This document shows positions 30,320 to 35,571 of a stretch of DNA of 35,571 bases, piece by piece. The translations under genes were made by a program, and so were the position numbers. The notes beneath the pieces are model-generated. The model was not told the DNA's origin. It searched no databases and was given only the letters and a program-made list of their open reading frames with translations. Origin of the DNA: JAQBGV01 sp032128395 (GTDB taxonomy: Bacteria; Planctomycetota; UBA8108; UBA1146); NCBI GenBank assembly GCA_032128395.1, contig JAQBGV010000010.1, forward strand, positions 1 to 35,571, written 5' to 3'. Each line of letters starts with the position of its first letter. Within the stretch, counting starts at the first letter, position 1.

Positions 30320-31522
30320 TCAGGCCCCGTACTTGTCGAGTCTGCCCGCGTGCGCCAAGAGGAGCGGCATCAGCTCCGGCCCGCGAATCGTCCCCAGATC
30401 GCCCTTCAGCACTCCGCGCTCGTCGAAGGTCACCTCTGGGATCGGAATGCACCGCTTCGAGTGGATGATGAGCGGCACAGGGTGCCACGTGTGGTCGCCA
30501 TGGACGCACGGGGTCGAGTGGTCGCCGGTGATCGCGAGGACGTCGAGGCCGAGCGCTTCGAGCGCGGGGATGTGCCGGTCGACCACCTCGAGTGCCGCGA
30601 CCTTCTGCTCGAACTCCCCGGAATGACCTGCGGTGTCCGCCGGCTTCGTGTGGATGAAGAAGAAGTCGTGGCGATCGAGGAGGCCCTTCGCCGTTTCGAG
30701 CTGCGCACCGAGCTCCTCTCCCGGTTCCACCACCTCCATGCCGACCAGTCGCGCGGCTCCGCGGTACATCGGGTAGACCGCGAGAGCGACCGCGTCGAGT
30801 CGGTACCGCTCCGCGAAGTTGTCGACGATCGGACGGGTCGAGAATCCCCGGAGGAGGACCCCGTTCGCGGCCGACTCATCGGTGAGGACCTCCCGCGCCC
30901 GCTCGAAGAAGGTGTTCGCGATCTCCGCGGTGCGCATCGAGTTGTCGTCATCGCCACGGAACCGAAGGGGCGATTTGCCCTCGACCTGCGGGTCGTTGTC
31001 GTTCACGCGGGCTCCCAGCCCGGGGCTCCCGAAGACCGCGGTGAACCGGTGCTCCTTCCCCGGCAGCAGCGTGAGGTTCGTCCCTGCGAGCTCGATCTCG
31101 GCGGTGAGCCTCTCGCAGAGCCGGACACACTCGCTGCTCGGGGGACGCCCCGCCCTGCGATCGGTGACCGTCCCCGCGGCGTCGAGGGTGCAGAAATTTC
31201 CACGCGCCGCCACCTCACCGCCACTGAGGAGGTAGTCGGACCCCAGCGCCTCGAGAAGCCCTCGCCCGAATTCGAGCTGCATCGGGTCGTAGCCGAAGAG
31301 CGAGAGATGGCCGGGTCCGGATCCTGGGGTGAGTCCGGTCGGCAGGAGCTGCACCCGTCCCGCCGATGAACGACTCGCAAGGGCGTCGAGGTTGTGGAGG
31401 CGCGCCTCCTCGAGCTCGGTCCGGCCGCGGTCGGGGTGCGGGAGTCCGCCGAGCCCGTCGATGACGAGCAGACCGATCCGCCCACCCTCGCCGCGGACGA
31501 TCGATCGCGGCGGGAAGGTCAT
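30320..31522 (-). CDS. apgM: Phosphoglycerate mutase, cofactor-independent archaeal type
   Basis: A 400-residue ApgM-family enzyme of the alkaline phosphatase superfamily, which interconverts 3- and 2-phosphoglycerate in glycolysis. Markers are the metal-binding DGLGGLPHP near the N-terminus, GSGPGHLSLFGYDPMQLEFG (about 68-87, with the likely nucleophile serine), KPADTAGHSGEF, and the C-terminal metal ligands in AITGDHSTPCVHGDHTWHPV. The ATG at 31522 has GAAGGAGG seven to eight bases upstream. It stands alone and is divergent from the glycosyltransferase operon. Confidence 0.92.
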   Translation of the reverse strand: MTFPPRSIVRGEGGRIGLLVIDGLGGLPHPDRGRTELEEARLHNLDALASRSSAGRVQLLPTGLTPGSGPGHLSLFGYDPMQLEFGRGLLEALGSDYLLSGGEVAARGNFCTLDAAGTVTDRRAGRPPSSECVRLCERLTAEIELAGTNLTLLPGKEHRFTAVFGSPGLGARVNDNDPQVEGKSPLRFRGDDDNSMRTAEIANTFFERAREVLTDESAANGVLLRGFSTRPIVDNFAERYRLDAVALAVYPMYRGAARLVGMEVVEPGEELGAQLETAKGLLDRHDFFFIHTKPADTAGHSGEFEQKVAALEVVDRHIPALEALGLDVLAITGDHSTPCVHGDHTWHPVPLIIHSKRCIPIPEVTFDERGVLKGDLGTIRGPELMPLLLAHAGRLDKYGA

Positions 31523-31692
31523 CGCGGCCTCCTTCGTGGGAGATGGGAGAGACCCGGAGTATCGGACGACCCGAACCGGCGATCAAGAGCTTCGGCGATC
31601 CCGGAGTGATTCGAAGTCGCTCTTCCTGTCCTCCGGACGGGCCCCGCGGGTAGCATGTACGTCGAACGCGATCGATCGGGGAGGAGCGAGGG

Positions 31693-32913
31693 GTGCACGG
31701 CGATCTCGTGGACGAACAGAGCGAGCCGCTTCGCATCGCGCTCACCCACACCCGGCTCTCCTATTCCGGTGGGATCGAGAAGTACATCTGGTCGCTGCTC
31801 GTCCGTCTGCTCGATGCGGGTCACACCGTACATTACGTCGCGGATCGCTTCGAGGAATTCTCCCACCCGAACCTCACCCTCAACCGCGCTCGGATGCAGC
31901 GCTTCCCCAAGCTCGCACGCGTTCGCAGCTTCAACCGCGCGGTGAACCAGGTCGTCGACACTCTCGACGTCGACCTGGTCCACGGCTTCACGAAAACCGA
32001 CCGGCAGGACGTCTTCACCGATGGCTCCGGGACCCTGGTCGAATACGTCGAGGCGACCCAGGACCATTGCCCGGCGTGGTGGCGGCAGGCGCTCCTCGCC
32101 TCTCCCCACCGCCGCGCGATCCTCGCGATGGAGCGGCGACGATTTCAGCGGGGTGCGTGCCTGAAGGTCATCCCGATGGCGGAGTTCGTCCGTGAGCAAA
32201 TCCTGAGGCGATACCCGATCGAGGAGTCGCGGGTCGAGACGGTCTACAACGGGGTCGAACTCGAGACCTTCCATCCAAAGCATCGCGCCACCCTGGGCTC
32301 CGCGCTCCGGAAGCGGATCGGGGTCGATGAGAGCACCCCCACGCTGCTCACCGTCGGCAACGACTGGCGCCGCAAGGGACTCCCCGCTCTGCTCGAAGCG
32401 CTACCCCATATTGTCAGTGACGCCGGCGAACCGGTCCTGCTCGTCGCGGGGCATGACAATCACCCCGAGCGATTCGAGCAACTCGCGGCGCACCATGGAG
32501 TCGCCGATCGAGTGCGATGGCTCGGCCCGGTGCGCGAGATTCGAGCCGCGTTCGCGGCGGCGGACGTCTTCGTATTCCCGAGCCGATATGACGTCTTCGG
32601 GAACGTCGGGCTCGAGGCGCTCGCCAGCGGAGTCCCCTCCCTCCTCTCGGTGCGGGCGGGGGTCTCGGAGATCCTCGATGGCTCTCCCGCCGGAGAACCG
32701 CTCGAGGACCCCGACGACGTCGACGAGATCGTCACCCGCACTCGTCGCCTCCTCGAACCATCGGGTCTTCCCGAGCGCCGACTCGCGGCGCGGAGTCTCG
32801 CGGAACGCTACTCGTGGGACGCGCACTTCGATCGCATCCTCGCGATCTACCGAGAAGTGATCGCCGAGAAGAGCGGGATCGCAGTGCCCCGAAAAGACGA
32901 CACCGATGAGTAG
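31693..32913 (+). CDS. GT4-family glycosyltransferase (1)
   Basis: A 406-residue GT-B fold glycosyltransferase of family GT4, somewhat like the LPS core enzyme WaaG. Visible features are the N-terminal glycine loop HTRLSYSGGIEKYIWSLLVR, the inter-domain VETVYNGVELETFHP, TLLTVGNDWRRKGLPALLEA at the start of the donor domain, VFVFPSRYDVFGNVGLEALA with the E-x7-E pair, and GVPSLLSVRAGVSEIL. The GTG start has GAGGAGCG upstream. Donor and acceptor are unknown; surface glycan or lipid A core synthesis is inference. The stop lies inside a 14-bp tandem repeat that leads to the next gene. Confidence 0.88.
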   Translation: MHGDLVDEQSEPLRIALTHTRLSYSGGIEKYIWSLLVRLLDAGHTVHYVADRFEEFSHPNLTLNRARMQRFPKLARVRSFNRAVNQVVDTLDVDLVHGFTKTDRQDVFTDGSGTLVEYVEATQDHCPAWWRQALLASPHRRAILAMERRRFQRGACLKVIPMAEFVREQILRRYPIEESRVETVYNGVELETFHPKHRATLGSALRKRIGVDESTPTLLTVGNDWRRKGLPALLEALPHIVSDAGEPVLLVAGHDNHPERFEQLAAHHGVADRVRWLGPVREIRAAFAAADVFVFPSRYDVFGNVGLEALASGVPSLLSVRAGVSEILDGSPAGEPLEDPDDVDEIVTRTRRLLEPSGLPERRLAARSLAERYSWDAHFDRILAIYREVIAEKSGIAVPRKDDTDE

Positions 32914-32955
32914 ACACCGATGAGTAGACACCGATGAGAAAGCACCGATGAGCGA
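32900..32955 (+). repeat. Four 14-bp tandem repeats linking two glycosyltransferase genes
   Basis: Four head-to-tail 14-bp units: two identical ACACCGATGAGTAG (32900-32913 and 32914-32927), then ACACCGATGAGAAA and GCACCGATGAGCGA. Unit 1 carries the TAG stop of the upstream gene and unit 4 carries the ATG (32948) of the downstream gene. Each of units 1-3 has an ATG starting a five-codon frame (Met-Ser/Arg-Arg/Lys-His-Arg) whose TGA overlaps the next unit's ATG as ATGA. Confidence 0.9.
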
Positions 32956-34102
32956 CACGAACGACGGGGATCCCCCGATTCGCACGCTGCACGTGAACAC
33001 CGAGCGCACCTGGCGCGGGGGCGAGCGACAGACGCTGCTCCTCGCAGCGGGGCTCCGCGATCGCGGGCAGGGGGTCGAAGTGGTCTGCCCGCCGGGGTCG
33101 CCGCTCGGAGAGCGTGCGCACGCCGCGGGGCTCGTCGTCCATGAAATCCCGATGCGGGGCGAGCTCGACGTCTGGGCGATCCGAGCCCTGCGACGCATCT
33201 ATCGCGAGAGTGCGATCGATGTCGTGCAATTGCACACCAGCCATGCGCACACTCTGGGAGCTCTCGCCCGGCTCGGGAGACGCCTCCCGCGGACGATCGT
33301 GGCGCGTCGGGTCGACTATTCGATCCACCGCAGCGGCACCCCCGGGTTCACGCACTTGAAGTACCGCGCAGGGATCGATCGCTACATCGCGATCAGCGCC
33401 GCGATCCGGGGCGTACTCGTCGCGGATGGGATCCGCGAGACACGGATCTCCGTCGTCCACTCCGGAGTGGTCCCCCTCCCCCCCGCCGAGCGCGATCGCG
33501 CTGCGGTGCGGAGCGGACTCGGGATCCCGCTCTCCGCTCGGGTGATCGGGAACGTGGCACACCTCGCCAAGCACAAGGGGCAACGACACCTGGTCGCCGC
33601 TTTCGACGCGCTCGCCCCCCACTACCCCGACGTCCACCTGGTGATCGTCGGCGAGGGGGAGGAGCGCGCGTTCCTCGAGTCCGAGATCACACGTCGAAGG
33701 CTCGGAGGCCGCGTCCACCTCGCCGGGTTCCACGAGGACGTCGCGGCGCACCTTGCTGCGTTCGACCTGTTCGTGATGCCGAGCGAGCAGGAAGGGCTCT
33801 GCACCAGCCTTCTCGATGCGCTCGGCGCGGGGCTCCCGGTGGTCGGCTCGCGGACCGGCGGGATCCCGGAGATCATCGAGGATGAAGTCACCGGACTCCT
33901 CGCACCGGTGGGCGACTCGACCGCGCTCGCCACCGCGATCGGGAGTTTGCTCGACGACCCCGATCGCGCGACCGTGCTCGCGTCGGCGGGGCGGAAGAAG
34001 GTCGAGGAACGATTCTCCGCCGCGTCGATGATCGAGGGCACACTCGCCGTCTACCGCGAGCTGCTCAGCCGACCGCTCGCAGTGAAAGGCGGAGCGCGGT
34101 GA
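32948..34102 (+). CDS. GT4-family glycosyltransferase (2)
   Basis: A 384-residue GT4 glycosyltransferase. The N-terminal LHVNTERTWRGGERQTLLLAAG has the GG loop. Further markers are VHSGVVPLPPAERD at the domain junction, IGNVAHLAKHKGQRHLVAAF and VHLVIVGEGEERAFLESEIT. FVMPSEQEGLCTSLLDALGA carries the E-x7-E-type donor motif, followed by GLPVVGSRTGGIPEIIEDEV. It is not a close copy of the preceding enzyme. Its stop overlaps the rhomboid start (GTGA), so the genes are one operon. The acceptor is unknown. Confidence 0.88.
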   Translation: MSDTNDGDPPIRTLHVNTERTWRGGERQTLLLAAGLRDRGQGVEVVCPPGSPLGERAHAAGLVVHEIPMRGELDVWAIRALRRIYRESAIDVVQLHTSHAHTLGALARLGRRLPRTIVARRVDYSIHRSGTPGFTHLKYRAGIDRYIAISAAIRGVLVADGIRETRISVVHSGVVPLPPAERDRAAVRSGLGIPLSARVIGNVAHLAKHKGQRHLVAAFDALAPHYPDVHLVIVGEGEERAFLESEITRRRLGGRVHLAGFHEDVAAHLAAFDLFVMPSEQEGLCTSLLDALGAGLPVVGSRTGGIPEIIEDEVTGLLAPVGDSTALATAIGSLLDDPDRATVLASAGRKKVEERFSAASMIEGTLAVYRELLSRPLAVKGGAR

Positions 34103-34803
34103 TCCCACTGCGCGACGACATTCCGAGCCGTGGGCGCCCGCACATGGTACGTCTTCTCATCTTGGCAAACCTGGTCGGATTCGCGCTCCAACAGATCTTC
34201 GGACGGGAGTTCACGGAAGCGTTCGCCCTGACGCCGACGTCAGTCGTCGGCTGGTGGCAGGGGGACGGAAAACTCTCCGAAGCGGTGGCGAGCGTGCTCC
34301 CTCTGCTCTCCTCCCAGTTCTTGCACGCGGGGTGGCTCCACCTCGGCTCGAACCTGCTGTTCCTGTGGATCTTCGCCGACAACGTCGAGGGGGAGATCGG
34401 TTCCGGGCGATTCCTCGGCTTCTACCTCGTCTGCGGGGTGCTCGCCGGGCTCTGCCATGTGTACTTCGAATCGACCTCGTCCGTCCCGACGATCGGCGCG
34501 AGTGGCGCGATCGCGGGGGTCCTCGGAGCGTACTTCGTCCGCTTCCCTCACGCGCGGGTCTTGACCCTGGTGCCGATCTTCATCCTCCCCCTCCTCATCG
34601 AGATCCCCGCGGTGATCTTCCTCGGGCTGTGGTTCGTGCTGCAGATCCTGTACGTCGTCACCGACACCGGCGGCCAGATGGCGGTGTGGGCACACGCCGG
34701 AGGATTCGTCGCCGGGATGGTCCTCGTCGGGGTCTTGCCCCGTGTCCGCCAGCGGGGTCCCAAGCCCCGCTACCGCACCGTCCCTCACGAGAGGATCCGC
34801 TGA
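34099..34803 (+). CDS. Rhomboid family intramembrane serine protease
   Basis: A 234-residue membrane protein with about six hydrophobic segments. Catalytic serine S135 lies in IGASGAIAGVLGAYF and catalytic histidine H199 in WAHAGGFVAG. The oxyanion-site asparagine is N85 in HLGSNLLFLWIF. The long loop after the first helix contains the usual rhomboid Q-FLHAGWLH block. The GTG start overlaps the preceding stop. The substrate is unknown; operon position suggests envelope work. Confidence 0.92.
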   Translation: MIPLRDDIPSRGRPHMVRLLILANLVGFALQQIFGREFTEAFALTPTSVVGWWQGDGKLSEAVASVLPLLSSQFLHAGWLHLGSNLLFLWIFADNVEGEIGSGRFLGFYLVCGVLAGLCHVYFESTSSVPTIGASGAIAGVLGAYFVRFPHARVLTLVPIFILPLLIEIPAVIFLGLWFVLQILYVVTDTGGQMAVWAHAGGFVAGMVLVGVLPRVRQRGPKPRYRTVPHERIR

Positions 34804-35412
34804 ATGTCGAGCGCCCCATGGATTCTCTTCCCCGCCATCGGCGCCGTGATCGGCTACGGCACGAACTGGCTCGCGGTGAAAATGCTCTTTCGACCGCGCA
34901 AGCCGATGAGAGTACTCGGACTCCGCATCCAGGGGCTCGTCCCGAGACGCCAGGTCGATCTCGCCGCGAGCGTGGCGCGCACCGTCGAACAGGAGCTCCT
35001 CTCGGTCGACGAGATCCAGAAGCTCGTCAGCCAGCTCGCCGAGAGCGATCGGATCCGCGCCCTCCTCCACGAGCGGATCGACGGGTTGATCGACGAGCAA
35101 CTCGAGAGCTTCGGAGCCCTGATCCGCTCGTTCGTGTCGCAGGATCTCATCGACAAGCTCAAGTTGCGGATCGAGAAGGAGGTCGTTCTCTTCATCGAGG
35201 GGATGAGCGGCGAACTGCACCGGGGGCTCGGGGAACACCTCGACATCCACGAGATGGTGCGCACCCGGATCGAGAGCTTCGACATCGCACGACTCGAAGC
35301 GATCGTCTTCAAGATCGCGCGCAAGGAGCTTCGTCACATCGAAGTGCTCGGTGGTGTGCTCGGAGCAGCGATCGGTTTGGTCGAGGCGGGGCTGCTGGCC
35401 ATCATCGGATAG
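34804..35412 (+). CDS. DUF445 family membrane protein
   Basis: A 202-residue protein of the DUF445 (YheB-like) family. The N-terminal membrane helix FPAIGAVIGYGTNWLAVKML, with FRPRKP following, is the hallmark. A long helical region (about 50-170) comes next, and a C-terminal helix IEVLGGVLGAAIGLVEAGLL again matches the family, which is usually 200-400 residues. The ATG directly follows the rhomboid TGA. Function is unknown; it is probably envelope-associated. Confidence 0.85.
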   Translation: MSSAPWILFPAIGAVIGYGTNWLAVKMLFRPRKPMRVLGLRIQGLVPRRQVDLAASVARTVEQELLSVDEIQKLVSQLAESDRIRALLHERIDGLIDEQLESFGALIRSFVSQDLIDKLKLRIEKEVVLFIEGMSGELHRGLGEHLDIHEMVRTRIESFDIARLEAIVFKIARKELRHIEVLGGVLGAAIGLVEAGLLAIIG

Positions 35413-35434
35413 GGGAGTGGCGCGGCTTTTCTTA

Positions 35435-35569
35435 GGGGGCTGGCTCTCAGCCCCCTCTCGTTCGCGGCAGAGCCGCTCTCGATTCACCCCTATGAGGCGA
35501 GCTCTGCTCGCTTGGGGGGCTGGCTCTCAGCCCCTCTCGTTCGCGGCTGAGCCGCTCTCGATTCACCCC
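35435..35569. repeat. Two hairpin-bearing direct repeats, 80-bp period
   Basis: Two near-identical copies of about 55 bp (35435-35490 and 35515-35569) start 80 bp apart. They differ by one missing C and one A/T change. Each contains GGGGCTG-GCTCT-CAGCCCC and GCGGC-(A/T)-GAGCCGC inverted repeats. The linker between copies has a third hairpin GCGAGC-TCT-GCTCGC (35497-35511). They follow the DUF445 stop by 22 bp and may continue beyond the window. A terminator array or a dispersed palindromic element are both possible. Confidence 0.8.
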
Positions 35570-35571
35570 AA

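Noticed and set aside
30500..30520. Third GCACGGGG motif resembling the flagellar promoters
   Set aside because: It lies inside apgM, lacks the partner GG at the right spacing, and no gene starts downstream.
35435..35569. CRISPR array
   Set aside because: Only two repeats, no unique spacer of normal size (the linker itself is palindromic) and no cas genes nearby.

Overview
The window is a GC-rich bacterial chromosome segment, most likely from a planctomycete (Planctomycetota). The grounds are exported proteins ending in paired dockerin/EF-hand-like repeats with a cysteine tail, a ThuA domain fused to a DUF1080-like domain, a gldA/gldF/gldG/DUF4340 transporter module, and an outer-membrane-type flagellum with P- and L-ring genes. 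The lineage is inferred from gene content only. No transposase, integrase, phage gene or CRISPR array was found.

Positions 1-4715 (minus strand) hold a compact operon: ABC ATPase, ABC-2 permease, GldG-like auxiliary protein and a DUF4340 protein cut by the window edge. A HAD phosphatase (minus) and a divergent beta-propeller lipoprotein (plus) follow, with a hairpin-rich gap between them.

Positions 6668-23530 (minus strand) are one flagellar block. In transcription order it reads flgF, flgG, flgA-like, flgH, flgI, flgJ, flgN, flgK, flgL, fliW, csrA, fliC2, fliC1, flaG, fliD, fliS. It covers the distal rod, P and L rings, hook-filament junction, flagellins, cap, chaperones and the FliW-CsrA control of flagellin translation. 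Hairpins after flgH, fliC2 and fliC1 divide it into transcription units. Near-identical sigma-54-like motifs lie upstream of flgF and flgI. FliD (1030 aa) and FlgL (640 aa) are greatly enlarged by hook-IN-type repeats. FlgH lacks the usual lipoprotein cysteine, FlgJ lacks the muramidase half, and the FlgA-like protein is short.

A tRNA-Leu(TAG) marks the end of the block. Beyond it are two exported dockerin-like proteins around a SufS-like cysteine desulfurase, then a translationally coupled pair (DUF1080-ThuA protein and an aldehyde dehydrogenase), a 35-residue lysine-rich small protein, and an archaeal-type phosphoglycerate mutase.

The right end (plus strand) is an operon of two GT4 glycosyltransferases, a rhomboid protease and a DUF445 membrane protein. 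A ladder of 14-bp tandem repeats carrying overlapping five-codon ORFs joins the two glycosyltransferases. The window closes with an 80-bp-period hairpin repeat that may continue past the edge.
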